Assembly (NCBI RefSeq): GCF_014205175.1
Contig: NZ_JACHNA010000001.1
Coordinates: 248,001-312,000, forward strand
Direction of reading: 5' to 3'
DNA length: 64,000 nt
DNA from: Micrococcus cohnii
GTDB lineage: Bacteria > Actinomycetota > Actinomycetes > Actinomycetales > Micrococcaceae
Shown: positions 8,201 through 18,000 of the stretch, piece after piece
Numbering within the stretch: position 1 is the stretch's first letter
Layout of the letters: the number at the start of each line of letters is the position of its first letter
Notes under the pieces: generated by a model
Seen by the model: the letters and a program-made list of their open reading frames with translations, nothing else
What the model was told of the DNA's origin: nothing
Databases searched by the model: none
Program-made: the position numbers and the translations under genes

Positions 8201-11200
8201 AGACCGCGACCGCGGCGGCACGGGCGAAGGTCGATGAGATTCGGGCGCACTTCCAGACGTGGATGCTGGAAGACCCGGAGCGTGTCGCGGACCTCCAGCG
8301 GCGATACAACGACGTGTTCAACTCGTCGGTCGCTCCGGACTACACGGAGGCAGGCGCGAAGCTGTCGTTGCCGGGGCTGTCGGATGCGATGACGCCGTAC
8401 ACGTACCAGCGCGCGGCTGTCGCCCGCGCAGTGGCTGAACCGACGATGCTGCTGGATCACGTCGTCGGGGCGGGCAAGACCGGCTCGATGATCATGTCCG
8501 CGATGGAACTCAAGCGCACCGGGATCGTGTCGAAACCCTGCATGGTGGTCCCGAACCACCTGGTCGACCAGATCGCCACCGAAGCAGTTCAGTGGTACCC
8601 GGACGCGAATGTGCTGGCCGTGCCGACGGGACTGAATCCGGCTGAGCGGCAGAGCTGGATGGCCCAGGTCGCCGCGGGCGAATGGGACGTGGTCGTGATG
8701 CCGCAGACCACGTTCGAGCGCGTGCAGATCGATCCGACGAAGCAGGCGAAGTGGCTGGACGACGCGCGTGCCGAACTGGACCGCGCCACTGACGGAGAGA
8801 ACCAGGACGTGGGCTGGGTCAAGCGCACGGAGAAGGCGAAGCAAGCCCTGATCAAGCAGTCGGCCAAGGTCAAGGAGAACACCGACCCGGGAGTCACGTT
8901 CGAGGAGACCGGGATCGACTATCTGCTCGTTGACGAGGCGCACCACTACAAGAACCTGGCCCGTTCCTCAGACCTGTCCGAGCTGTCCTGCACCGGGTCG
9001 AGACGTGCGATGGACCTCGACTTCAAGCTGCGCGCCTTGCGTGAGGTGAAGCAGGAGGCAGCCGAGCGTGCCGGGGTCGCCGGGCCGGGCTACCAGCCCG
9101 CAGTGGCCACGTTCGCCACGGGCACTCCGGTGGCGAACAACATGGCCGAGATGTGGGTGATGCAGCACTACCTGCGTCCCGATCTGCTCGAGGCCGCGCA
9201 CGTGGACTCGGTGACGTCATGGGGGCAGGCGTTCACGAAGGTCAAACCGCAGCTGCGTCCGAACGTCACCGGCGACGGGTTCCAGCAGGTCATCAAGGTC
9301 TCCGAGTACGTGAACGTGCCGGAGCTGATGTCGATCAACTCAGCGTTCACGGACGTCGTGCTGCGTGACCAGTTGGAGACGAAGCTGCCGAAGGTCGCCA
9401 CCGGTGACCGCATCCTCATGGCGCGTGAGCCGTCCGAACAGGTCCAGGAATACGTCGAGTCCCTGAAGGACCGCGTGGAGAAGGCCAAGAGGTCCGGTCC
9501 AGTCAAGGGCGGGGACAACATGCTCGTGATCGTCGGGGACGGGCGGAGGGTTGCGCTCGACTCGCGTCTGGTCGGGCTGCCCCGTGATCCCGACGGTGGC
9601 CGAGTGGCCGAGGTTGCTGACCAGATCATGAGTGAGCATGAACGGACCAAGGACAACGTGTATCTGGGGTCGGACGGAAAGCCGTCGGCGACCACGGGCG
9701 GGTTGCAGATCGTGTTCTGCGACCAGTCGACGCCCTCGGACGATGGCGAGTGGAGCGTCTACGACGGTCTGCGCGAAGAGCTGGTCGAACGCGGGATGGA
9801 CCCGGAGAAGGTCGCGTTCATCCATGAGGCAAAGACCGACGAAGCCCGCAAGGAGCTGTTCGAGAAGTGCCGCGACGGACGCGTGAACGTCATCATCGGT
9901 TCCACACAGAAGATGGGCACCGGCACGAACATCCAGACCCGAGCAACCGCGTTGCACCACATGGACGTGCCGTGGCGTCCGGCTGACCTCGAACAGCGCG
10001 AGGGCCGCATCATCCGGCAGGGCAACCAGAACGAGGAGGTGAAGATCTACTCGTGGGCCACGGAGAACACGTTCGACGTCTACAGCTGGGACATGATCGC
10101 CAGGAAGGCCGCGTTCATCGCGCAGGTCAAGAACGGGCAGCTCAGTGGTCGCGAGATGGAAGACGTGGTGGCCGGACTTGAGTTGTCCGGTGCGACGGCA
10201 GCGGCGGTGCTGGCCAACGACCCGCGCGTGATGCGGCTGGCCGAGCTCCAGATGGACGTCGAGGCGCTGACCCGCGCTCAGTCGGCGTGGGCACAGCAGC
10301 GTGCGTCCCAGCGCGTCGAGGTGAACAACCTCGAGACCCGTCAGCAGGTGCTTAGCGGTCGGCAAGACGCGCTGATCGACGTGTCGGGGAAGGTCGTGTC
10401 CACCGAGGCGGACGCGTTCTCGTTCACGACGACGGATGGACGGACGACAACGGTGCGCGAAGAGGCTGGGAAGGTGCTGCGCGATGCGCTGCGCCGTGAG
10501 GCGGCACGAAGTGACCGGCCCGACTTCATGGACCCGAGCGAGCCGCGCCGTGTCGGCACGCTCGGCGGTGTCGAGTTGGGGGCGGTGCGACACGCACAGC
10601 GGGTCTACCTCGTGCCGATGGATGAGCCGAGCGTACGGAAGAGCTGGCATGTGCCGCAGGTGCTGAGCGAGGAGGTCTCACCTGCCGGTGTGGTCCGATC
10701 CGCTGAGAACTTCGTGGCATCGATTCCCGAGCAGCTGTCCAAGGACAAGGCCGAACTCGACCGCCTGGCCACCGAGATTCCAGACTTGAAGACTGGTCTG
10801 GATGAGGGGTTTCCGAAGGCGGGTGAGCTGGCCGAGAAGCAACGGGAGTTGGGTGTGCTGCAAGCGGAGATGCAGGACGAACACGACGAGGTCGGTCTGC
10901 CGGACGTGCCGGAGTACACCGCTGATGAGCTGGGCGAGCGGGGCCTACTGGGCCGTATGGCTACGCCACGCGAGGGCGATATCTGGGAACGACACCGAGC
11001 GTTCTACGCCGTGGGGTACACCACTGACTCGGTCGGTGATCAACAGCGGACGCTGTGGGCCTGGCCCGCCGACGAGGAGCCCTCCGAGTCGATGCCTGCG
11101 CACATGCTCGTGACAGACGGCAACCTCGTGGTCCGCCGTGAGACGGGCTTGTCCGAGCTGGAGCGCGAGTGCATGACGGCCGACCTGGACCGGCACGACA

Positions 11201-12534
11201 TCGTCCAGCGGGCCGATTCCGCGTTCGGCTACGACGGCGAGGTACTGCGCGAACTCGACGCGCAGTACGAGACGGATTCACGTGGAAACCGACAGATAGT
11301 CACCGAGAAGCAGGTGCGTCAGGGACGGCTGGACGAGAAGGGCAACATGATCGTCTCCGAGACCGGAGAGTTCATCCCGAACGAGAAGTTCGTCCGCTAT
11401 GGCTCGCCGGTGATCCGGCTCGACGCGACATCACCGGAGAAGGAAGCGGCTCGACGCGCTGCCGAAGCTGAGGAAGCGCTGAAGCGCCACCCGCGCGAGT
11501 TCCTGCCTGGCGAAGTGCTGCTGGAGGACGTGCCCGGATTCGGCCACGCCGGTGACATGGTCCGCCTGACACCAAGCACCTACGGGCCGGCGTCGCGGGT
11601 GGCCATCAGTCCGGACACCGGACAGGCACGTGACCGTAGCCAGTTCCAGGACAGAGCAGTGCGGGGTCTGTGGAAGACGGCGCCACCGGTCCAGCTGACC
11701 GAGGAGGAACGGACACGGCTGTGGGGCGAGAAGACCACGGCCATTCAGGTGGCCGGACTGCGTCCAGGCGACACGGTCATGGCCCCGGACATTGACCGGA
11801 ACGCGACGGCCAAGGAAGCGGTCACGGTCATCAGCCCCGGCCAGGGCGGCAACCGCGACATTACGTACGTCGGACAGGACGGGGAGGAGCGCATGTGCAG
11901 GCGCAAGGAAACGAGCATGGTGACCGTGCATGGCCGGACACGGGCGGCGCTGTCCCTGCACGAGCTGGCCAAGCTAGACACCGAGGCCGGACAGCCAGTC
12001 AAAGCGTGCCCGGTCAAGGACATGCCCATGGCCGCAGACTGGTCTGGCCGGACACTCGTGGTGGACACCGTCAGCCCGTACAGCGTGTCCAACGGTGGAC
12101 CGGACGGCGTGAAGATCGGCCAGGTCATCGGCCAGCGAGAGGAGGTCGCTACGCGTTACGACGGCCAGCGGGAACCGTACGGGGTGCTAAGCCTGCGAAG
12201 CGCGGACGGTCAGGAGTTCGAAGTCAGCAGCCGCATGACCGGACACATCTGGGAGGTCGACGGGCAGTTCGACCCGCAGAAGACGTTCGGTGCACGGGCG
12301 GTCGAAGGGTCGGTACCGGACCAGACGCCGAAGCCGGACACTGTGGGGGTCGGGACAAGTTCAATCGCCCGGACTGAACGTATGCCGAGCGCGGCGGACA
12401 CGACCAGGCCCGCGTCGGGGCCGTCGATGCAGGACATCGAGAAGGCGGCGCCTGAGCACGTCCAGGCGATCTCCGTGAAATGGCCGGAGCATGGTGTGGA
12501 TGGTCCGACCGCGGCTGGGCACATGGAACGATAA
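5218..12534 (+). CDS. DarB-like giant methylase/SNF2-type helicase, module A
   Basis: About 2438 residues. GTG 5218 is chosen because AGGAG lies six bases upstream and the homologue at 54880 starts at the same point. The start reads ARKNKNGQ and QLSLFEALEE; residues about 35-200 are low-complexity Gly/Ala/Asp. A methyltransferase-like domain follows (EPGCGAGEF near 340, GNVPFGEF near 403, where NVPF replaces canonical NPPY/F). The helicase half has Walker A GAGKTGSM near 1081, DEAHHYKN near 1239 and QREGRIIRQGN near 1600. This architecture resembles the phage P1 DarB antirestriction family and large plasmid helicases; it probably protects DNA entering a new host or remodels it. The biochemical role is inferred. 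Confidence 0.85.
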   Translation: MARKNKNGQVAGQLSLFEALEELAVEQAERVQSDGADRDGDERVRDAGVERDGAGAAGVGGGPDGVAEAGGADAVRGRVGGSDGAVRGPGVSGGVPDGGRGVDGAEQLRGDDGGVRPVSASDGPVEAGAGGTGSGGAGGSGAVRGAVGAGAAGGGGTAGGDGERGVRLDGGAGDGPGPQRTADVGEPGAARDDADDAELIDDGPATGAADAGLAEDEPGPVVAGEPWTGGSRRPSGVQARFAANLAALEVLATLEEEQRAATQAEQETLAGWSAWGALPFVFDDGDERVSAEDRQRVRELLGPQGWAQARATTLNAHYTDTDIAHAMWEALESAGFEGGPVLEPGCGAGEFIGLAPDEAQMVGVEVDETTARIAAHLHPDQQIHAAGFEKTSLPEDSFHAVVGNVPFGEFSLHDPVHNALGHSIHNHFIVKSLRHTAPGGYVAVMTSTHTMDAKRETARREMARYANLVGAVRLPNGAMQASAGTDVKTDVLVFRRRKPGEDVDQRAVNAWVEPGQITVTDRDGAEHQVSYSKWFSKHPNRVLGQVGYASSAFGPTYQVGAWAGTDVVEEVRASLNEQVLDARLGGSLGYDPVPAVEVDTEAGLRFEPEPEAEIGHIRYNEDERQFEQYRAGMVWEQVRVTKKLAPEARAILSLRDKATEVLAAQRNGAPEAERERVRAELRELWESYRDQYGPLGRGKDKFGPPLKAERTAHLRELEAEWRDTLPQDGDVAPADVPVPEDLAAEWEEEVSREVFKKREQPHIAWLAGDPKFGLLKSMEAFDPTTQSAAPGALLTRDVVTHRTRPDHAESVEDAIAISMEETRRVDLDRVAELLDVDAETARERLSGEVFEEPGTGVLVPKTTYLSGNVRAKLATAREAMETDARFRENVGALESVVPDEIALQDVSVNVGVRWIPEETYRQFVSETLKAQCQVRLNPGPDAWEVEVPKGGLDPAVRYQWGTKERTPAQLMVSAMNMKTVTVTKDEGDGVRVKDETATAAARAKVDEIRAHFQTWMLEDPERVADLQRRYNDVFNSSVAPDYTEAGAKLSLPGLSDAMTPYTYQRAAVARAVAEPTMLLDHVVGAGKTGSMIMSAMELKRTGIVSKPCMVVPNHLVDQIATEAVQWYPDANVLAVPTGLNPAERQSWMAQVAAGEWDVVVMPQTTFERVQIDPTKQAKWLDDARAELDRATDGENQDVGWVKRTEKAKQALIKQSAKVKENTDPGVTFEETGIDYLLVDEAHHYKNLARSSDLSELSCTGSRRAMDLDFKLRALREVKQEAAERAGVAGPGYQPAVATFATGTPVANNMAEMWVMQHYLRPDLLEAAHVDSVTSWGQAFTKVKPQLRPNVTGDGFQQVIKVSEYVNVPELMSINSAFTDVVLRDQLETKLPKVATGDRILMAREPSEQVQEYVESLKDRVEKAKRSGPVKGGDNMLVIVGDGRRVALDSRLVGLPRDPDGGRVAEVADQIMSEHERTKDNVYLGSDGKPSATTGGLQIVFCDQSTPSDDGEWSVYDGLREELVERGMDPEKVAFIHEAKTDEARKELFEKCRDGRVNVIIGSTQKMGTGTNIQTRATALHHMDVPWRPADLEQREGRIIRQGNQNEEVKIYSWATENTFDVYSWDMIARKAAFIAQVKNGQLSGREMEDVVAGLELSGATAAAVLANDPRVMRLAELQMDVEALTRAQSAWAQQRASQRVEVNNLETRQQVLSGRQDALIDVSGKVVSTEADAFSFTTTDGRTTTVREEAGKVLRDALRREAARSDRPDFMDPSEPRRVGTLGGVELGAVRHAQRVYLVPMDEPSVRKSWHVPQVLSEEVSPAGVVRSAENFVASIPEQLSKDKAELDRLATEIPDLKTGLDEGFPKAGELAEKQRELGVLQAEMQDEHDEVGLPDVPEYTADELGERGLLGRMATPREGDIWERHRAFYAVGYTTDSVGDQQRTLWAWPADEEPSESMPAHMLVTDGNLVVRRETGLSELERECMTADLDRHDIVQRADSAFGYDGEVLRELDAQYETDSRGNRQIVTEKQVRQGRLDEKGNMIVSETGEFIPNEKFVRYGSPVIRLDATSPEKEAARRAAEAEEALKRHPREFLPGEVLLEDVPGFGHAGDMVRLTPSTYGPASRVAISPDTGQARDRSQFQDRAVRGLWKTAPPVQLTEEERTRLWGEKTTAIQVAGLRPGDTVMAPDIDRNATAKEAVTVISPGQGGNRDITYVGQDGEERMCRRKETSMVTVHGRTRAALSLHELAKLDTEAGQPVKACPVKDMPMAADWSGRTLVVDTVSPYSVSNGGPDGVKIGQVIGQREEVATRYDGQREPYGVLSLRSADGQEFEVSSRMTGHIWEVDGQFDPQKTFGARAVEGSVPDQTPKPDTVGVGTSSIARTERMPSAADTTRPASGPSMQDIEKAAPEHVQAISVKWPEHGVDGPTAAGHMER
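5318..5815 (+). CDS. nested gene overlapping the DarB-like gene in another frame, module A
   Basis: 165-residue acidic protein starting at ATG 5318 and stopping at 5815, wholly inside the larger gene but in a different frame. Support is strong third-position GC preference in this frame, while the larger frame reads as Gly/Ala-rich linker, and a clear homologue at 54977 in the same relative place. Shared core: REWEADPTVWQ, DRMGPYA, EYLAEFPTVAEA, FGRYLRA, then a helical C-terminus. The AAAGGG before the start is a moderate RBS. Function unknown. Conserved position in two diverged modules argues against chance. Confidence 0.75.
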   Translation: MERIEMETSESEMQASSATVQAQREWEADPTVWQRLEEPTPFGDVSVDRMGPYADPEYLAEFPTVAEALMELSSFEGMTEEFGRYLRAMVLSRQAQAAPGRVEPVDRVQFEELSARAQLEGAERLEAMVNEVFAWMEAQGMDPGRNEPPTLVSQELREMMLTMRS

Positions 12535-12595
12535 GCGACAAGGAAGGCAGGGAGCTGTTTGCGCCCTGGAAGTGATGAGAAGGAAGCGTGGGGGA

Positions 12596-14047
12596 ATGAG
12601 CGATACCTTGTTGGTGGAGGCTGAGGAACGGCGTCGGATGACGCTCGAAGCCTTGGATCCAGAGGAGCAGGCGCGTCGAGGCCAGTACTTCACGCCAGCA
12701 CGTGCTGCCGAGATCATGGCGGCGTTGCCGCGCGATCCGAGCACGGCGGAGGTGAGGATTCTCGATCCGGGTGCCGGTACTGGGATGCTCAGCGTGGCTC
12801 TCGTGCACCGTCTCCTGGCAGACTGTCCCGGGACGCGACTGCACATCACAGCGGTCGAGGATGACCCCGCGCTGGGGGCAGCGCTGGTTGCAACGTTGCG
12901 TGAGCTCGAGGGACTCGGGGATGTGAGCACCGAGCTAGTCGATGAGAACTTCCTGGTGTGGGCTGACACAACGTCAGAACGATTCGACTTCGTCATCCAG
13001 AACCCGCCCTACGCGAAGCTTTCTGCTAACAGCGTCGACCAGCGGCGTCTGCGGGCTAGTGGCGTCTACGTACCCAACATCTATGCGGCGTTTCTCACGC
13101 TTGGAGGACAGCTTCTGAAGCCCGGGGGACAGCAGGTTGCTATCACGCCGCGATCGTGGATGAACGGCACCTACTACGCACGGTTCCGCCGTGCATTCCT
13201 GGAGGACGTCGGTATCGACGCCATCCACACGTTCGAGAGCCGCTCGAAGGTCTTCGGGGACACTGGCGTTCTTCAGGAGTCCATCATCGTCAGCGCTACC
13301 AAGGGCCAACATCCGGACACTGTGGAAGTGTCGACCTCGACAGACCATATCGGCGAAATCGTGACCCGCACTGTCCCGTACGAGCAGATCGTTACGCCGG
13401 ACTTTGTGCATGTCCCAGCGACAGCAGCCGACGCAGAGGCGGTCGCCTGGATGCAGGCTAATGCTCAGTGCACATTAGAGGATCTGGGTCTGGCCGTCTC
13501 CACGGGCCGGGTCGTCGACTTCAGAAGCCGAGACGCAATCGTCGCCGCCCATGAACCTGGAGCCGTCCCGCTCATCCATGCAAGCCATGTCCGGCAGCAG
13601 GGGGTGGGCCATCCCATCAAGCCCCGCAAGCCGGAGTGGTTTGTCCCGCGTGATGCCCAAGACCGGAAAATGCTCGTCCCCGGGGGAGCTGCTTATGTGC
13701 TCGTGAAGCGGTTCTCCGCGAAGGAGGAGCGGAGGAGGATCGTGGCTGGTGTCTGGGAATCGGAGGCAGAGGCAGCATTCGATAACAAGGTCAACTTCAT
13801 CCACCAGGACGGCCAAGGGATCGACAGCGCCGTGGCTCGGGGGTTGACGGCGTACTTGAACACCAGTCGCGTGGACGCGTACTTCCGTGTGTTTTCCGGG
13901 CATACCCAGGTCAACGCGACGGATCTGCGACAGATGAGGTTCCCTTCCAGGAGTGCCCTACGAGCTCTAGCGGCTGCGACATCACCGCAGGGCGATTTGG
14001 ACGCGGCCTTGGACGCAGTGTTGGACGCAAAGGGGGTGGCGGCATGA
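12596..14047 (+). CDS. BsuBI/PstI-type adenine-N6 DNA methyltransferase
   Basis: 483-residue amino methyltransferase. Motif I DPGAGTGML lies near residue 57 and the catalytic NPPY near 136. GQYFTPA near residue 38 is typical of the N-terminus of gamma-type N6-adenine methylases. Start taken at ATG 12596 (LLVEAEERRRM follows); an in-frame ATG at 12575 is possible. Its stop overlaps the next start by four bases (ATGA) and the partner is a BsuBI/PstI-like endonuclease, so the pair is a complete type II system, predicted by family to act on CTGCAG. It should modify adenine in this site to protect host DNA. Codon use is slightly less GC-rich than neighbours, consistent with recent transfer. Confidence 0.88.
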   Translation: MSDTLLVEAEERRRMTLEALDPEEQARRGQYFTPARAAEIMAALPRDPSTAEVRILDPGAGTGMLSVALVHRLLADCPGTRLHITAVEDDPALGAALVATLRELEGLGDVSTELVDENFLVWADTTSERFDFVIQNPPYAKLSANSVDQRRLRASGVYVPNIYAAFLTLGGQLLKPGGQQVAITPRSWMNGTYYARFRRAFLEDVGIDAIHTFESRSKVFGDTGVLQESIIVSATKGQHPDTVEVSTSTDHIGEIVTRTVPYEQIVTPDFVHVPATAADAEAVAWMQANAQCTLEDLGLAVSTGRVVDFRSRDAIVAAHEPGAVPLIHASHVRQQGVGHPIKPRKPEWFVPRDAQDRKMLVPGGAAYVLVKRFSAKEERRRIVAGVWESEAEAAFDNKVNFIHQDGQGIDSAVARGLTAYLNTSRVDAYFRVFSGHTQVNATDLRQMRFPSRSALRALAAATSPQGDLDAALDAVLDAKGVAA

Positions 14048-15030
14048 CCAAGACGAATGAGGCTTCTCAGATTCTGGAGGCGTTCGGGTTCGACGCTGGG
14101 CGCACAAATCTGCGCTCGGCGTTGATCTTGCTCGCGCTCGCTCAGGTTGGACCTGATGACGACTGGGCGACGGCGAAGAACCCGATGATGACAGTGGACG
14201 GCATCCGCAAGTACATCAACGACGTATATGGGACACAGATCCGCGCGGCGAACCAGGGCAACCTCTACGCTCCCAATACTCGGGAGACGTTTCGGCGGCA
14301 GACCTTGCACCAGTTCCGCGACGCCGGTTTCGTGATCTACAACGACGACGACCCCGGGCGAGCGCCGAACTCGAGTAAGAACAATTACCGCATCAACCCC
14401 AAGGCGTTGGAAGTACTGTCCCAGTTCGCCACTCCGGGGTTTGCGTCGGCGATGGAGTCATACCTGGAACAGGCACCGGGGCTGCTGGCCAAGTACCGGG
14501 CGGCACGAGAGATGACGCGCATCCCGGTGACTCTTCCCGGTGGTAAGGCGTTGTCCTTGAGCGGTGGAGGGCAGAACGTCCTTATCAAGGCCATGATTGA
14601 GGACTTCTGCGGGTATTACGCACCGGGTGGGCAGGTGCTCTACATCGGTGACGCCGACGAAAAGCTTGCACACTTTGACGCCGACGCGTTGGGGTCTCTG
14701 GGGGTCACGGTTGATACTCACGGCCAGCTTCCCGACCTGGTGGTCTACCTGCCGCAGAAGAACTGGTTGTTCCTTATGGAAGCTGCCTCTACTCACGGAC
14801 CCGTAGATGCCAAGCGTCATGGAGAACTCCAGGCGCTCTTCGCTGGTAGTACCGCGGGGTTGGTGTACGTCTCATGTTTCCCCGATCGCGCGACTATGCG
14901 GAGGTTCCTTGCCGAACTGGCGTGGGAGACGGAGGCATGGTGTGCCTCTGACCCGACTCACATGATCCACCTGAATGGGGACAAATTCCTCGGCCCATAC
15001 ACGGCCCCCTCGAGCATTGACGAGGGGTAG
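14044..15030 (+). CDS. BsuBI/PstI-type type II restriction endonuclease
   Basis: 328 residues, close to the family's usual 316-326. The N-terminal half contains a helical DNA-binding region (TFRRQTLHQFRDAG). The C-terminal catalytic half has GQNVLIKAMIEDF, LPDLVVY and LMEAASTHGPVDAKRH, matching the acidic active site of BsuBI/PstI enzymes, then SCFPDRATMRRF and a final HLNGDKFLGPY. Predicted to cleave CTGCAG when unmethylated. It is translationally coupled (ATGA) behind the methylase, so the protective enzyme is made first. The convergent relaxase gene ends only 5 bp downstream. Confidence 0.88.
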   Translation: MTKTNEASQILEAFGFDAGRTNLRSALILLALAQVGPDDDWATAKNPMMTVDGIRKYINDVYGTQIRAANQGNLYAPNTRETFRRQTLHQFRDAGFVIYNDDDPGRAPNSSKNNYRINPKALEVLSQFATPGFASAMESYLEQAPGLLAKYRAAREMTRIPVTLPGGKALSLSGGGQNVLIKAMIEDFCGYYAPGGQVLYIGDADEKLAHFDADALGSLGVTVDTHGQLPDLVVYLPQKNWLFLMEAASTHGPVDAKRHGELQALFAGSTAGLVYVSCFPDRATMRRFLAELAWETEAWCASDPTHMIHLNGDKFLGPYTAPSSIDEG

Positions 15031-15035
15031 GTCCG

Positions 15036-18000
15036 TCACAGCTGTGGGGCCGTGGTGGTATCGACGCGTGGCGACCAGTCCGGTTCTGCGTCCCAGGCGG
15101 TGGGGTCCATGTCGTCGGGAAGATCGGTGACCCATCCCCAATCAACGGCGTTGTCCGTGAGTGTGTGGACGCGTGCGTCTGCGTCCTGGTGGAGCCTCGC
15201 GGAATTGGCCGGGTCGTCGGTGATGTGGATGCTGTCGGCCGCGCGTCGGTAGTGGTGTGCGGTGGCGTCGGTGTCGTCGGGCTTGTCCCCGAGTGCCGAG
15301 TCTTCGACGTCGTCTTGGTCGGAGACGGCGCGCCAGATCAGCACGCGACGCAGCGCGTCATCGGTGATGGGTCGTTCGGTCTCGAGATCGGTCAGCCACT
15401 GCGGCGGCTCGTTCCGCATGCTGGCGACTTGGTGGTCGAGTTCAGCGGTTAGGCGTGTACGGGTGTCTTCGACGGCGTCGTCGCGGGACGTTGGCGGCTG
15501 ATCGGTGTCGGCTTCGATCGGGTCGGCGGGCGGCAGGAGCGAGCATCGGGTGAGCACAGTGACCGGGGTGTCGTCCGCGGTCGGTGCGTCCGGCAGGGTC
15601 TGGGCGGGGTCGGCCTTGACGAGCTTGCCCCAGTGTTCGGGGTCGCGCATGGCCTGGTTCTGGCCTGGGTCGGGCAAGTGTTGGTCGATCCACGCTGAGG
15701 TGCGCTCGGCTCGTCCGGCCCAGTCCAGGAACTCGAACTCCTGGACCATCCGGCCCAGGTCGTTGGCCCAGGCACGTTCTCCTGCGTGGACCTCATGCGC
15801 GGACCGCTCGGCCATCGAGTGATCCAGGACGGCCTTGAGGGCACCGACAGGGGTCTCGGCTCCCGGCGTGCGGTGCAGCAGACCCCACTCATCCGGGGAT
15901 GGGTGGTCGTCTTCGGCCAGGTCGACGTAGGCGTGGTTGGCATGCTTGCCGCGGGTCATGGCGACGTAGAACAGCTCGCGGGACTGACCGATTTCCACCA
16001 CGGTGTGGCCGGTGTCGACGGTGACGCCCTGCGCGCGGTGCGCCGTGCTGGCGTACCCGAGTTCCGTTGAGGAAGCGAGGTAGTCGGGGTCGAGGGTGAC
16101 CGTGCCTCCCGTGGAGTCCACGACGGCCTCGGCCGACCCATCGGACTGGATAGAGGTCAGCGTCAGGCGGGTGCCGTTGGCGATGAACTGGCCGGTCGAG
16201 TCTCGCAGTGACCGGTCGTTGCGGCGCGCCAGAACCTCATCGCCTACACCGGCGGTCACGTCGGAGCGCAGCGTCACGGTGGTCTCGATGTCCACCAGGC
16301 CCTCGGCCACCAGGTCGGCCTGGGCGCGGGCGTTCAGGTCTGCGACGGTCGCGTTGTCCGAGGCGATGAGGATCGTGGATAGCCCCTGGTGCTTGTCCGT
16401 GAGCCAGGCGGAGTACGCGGCGTCGGCGGCGTCGACGTCCTTGTCGCCGTGGATGCGACCGTGCTCGGCGTAGGTCTCCAGCACGTCGTGGTCGCCCTCG
16501 CGGAGGTCGAGGGACGCGGTGCGTTCCCACTCGTTCCGGAACCGCCAGACCTGGTCGAGTTTGGCCACGTCGACGTCGTCGGCCCGGTCCATCCAGCCGA
16601 GGAAGCCACCGGCCTCGACGGCTTCGAGCTGCGCGGGGTCTCCGACGAGCAGCACCTTCGCCCCGGCCTGTTCGGCCTGGCGTGCCAGCTCGGCCATCTG
16701 TGCGGTGGCCACCATCGACGCCTCGTCCACGATGAGCAGCTGGCCAGGGCGCAGCGTGAACCGTGCCTGTTCGGCGTGCTGTTCGGCTAGCCGAGCGGTG
16801 ACCGACTCGATCTGCCGTGTCCGGGAATCGGAGGGGGACCGGTCCCAGAGCTGGGCGAGCTTGGTCTCAAGCCCGGCCACGCGCTGGGCCCTGCGTGCGG
16901 CACCGTCACCGACGGACTCGAACAACCACTTCGCCGTGTTCTCCGTCTCGATGTCGAGCTCGTCGCGGAGCACACCTGCGGCGACCGCCGACGGAGCGAG
17001 ACCGACCACCGACCCGTCACCGTGCTCGCGTGACCACAACTCGGCCACGGCTGCCATCGTCGTGGTCTTGCCGGTGCCTGCCGGGCCGATGATCGCGTCG
17101 ATCCCTGCAGGAGAGGACAGCACGTGCTCGGTCGCGCGGGCCTGGTCAGCCGAGAGGGTGTGCCCGTCCTTCGTGGTCACGGCCGCGACCTGTCCGGACA
17201 CCGTGGCCGGGTCGATGACCGGGGCGTCGTCGGCGCGGACACGGTCCATCAGGAACGACTCGTCGTCCATGATCTGGCGGGTGGTCCAGACCCCGGACAC
17301 GCGCTTGTGGTCCAGCCCGGATCGGCCACCGGGGGCGGACAGCGCCGGGTCGAACTCCGGGGGAGCGGCCATCCTGTCCGGGGTGAGGGACACGGCCTGG
17401 TCCAGGGCCATCTCGACCAGCTCGTCGGCTGCTTCGTGGCGGGCCTGCGCCGAGTCGAACCGCACCAGGGCCAGCACCCGCTCGGCAGAGGCCAGCACGT
17501 TCGCACGCGTGAACGTGGTGCGGCGGACCGAGGCGTCGGTGAGCACCCAGGCGGCCATGGCCTCCCTGGCGTCCGGGGTGAGCTGGTCAGCGGTCACGGT
17601 GCGCCGGTCATGGCCGACAGCAGCGGACACGATGGCCGAGGGGTCGTGGCCACCGGCCAGAGCGCGGTCACGCCAGCCGACCATCTTCTCGGCCAAGGTC
17701 TGCGTCGAGTCGTCCTTTGGGGTCCGGGTCTCCAACGTCGCCTGCTGACGCAGCTTGAGCACGATCGCCGCCAAGGGCTCACGCCCGTTGGACTCTTGCC
17801 ACTGCTGGATCAGCTCGTCCTTGCGGGCTTCGATCAGGCGTGACCGGGTGGAGAACTCCTTGATGAGGCTGTCCGGCACACCGGACAGCTCGATCCGGTG
17901 ACTGGACGCTTGACCGGCTGTGTCCGCGTCGAGTTCCCGGCCAGAGAGCACCTGCTCCATCGCCTCGGACAGCGCCGGGTCACGCGACTCCGGTAGAGCA

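Noticed and set aside
16519-17748. Plus-strand reading frame of about 410 codons
   Set aside because: Antisense to the relaxase gene, which has full catalytic motifs; Ser/Arg/Ala-rich translation without domains.
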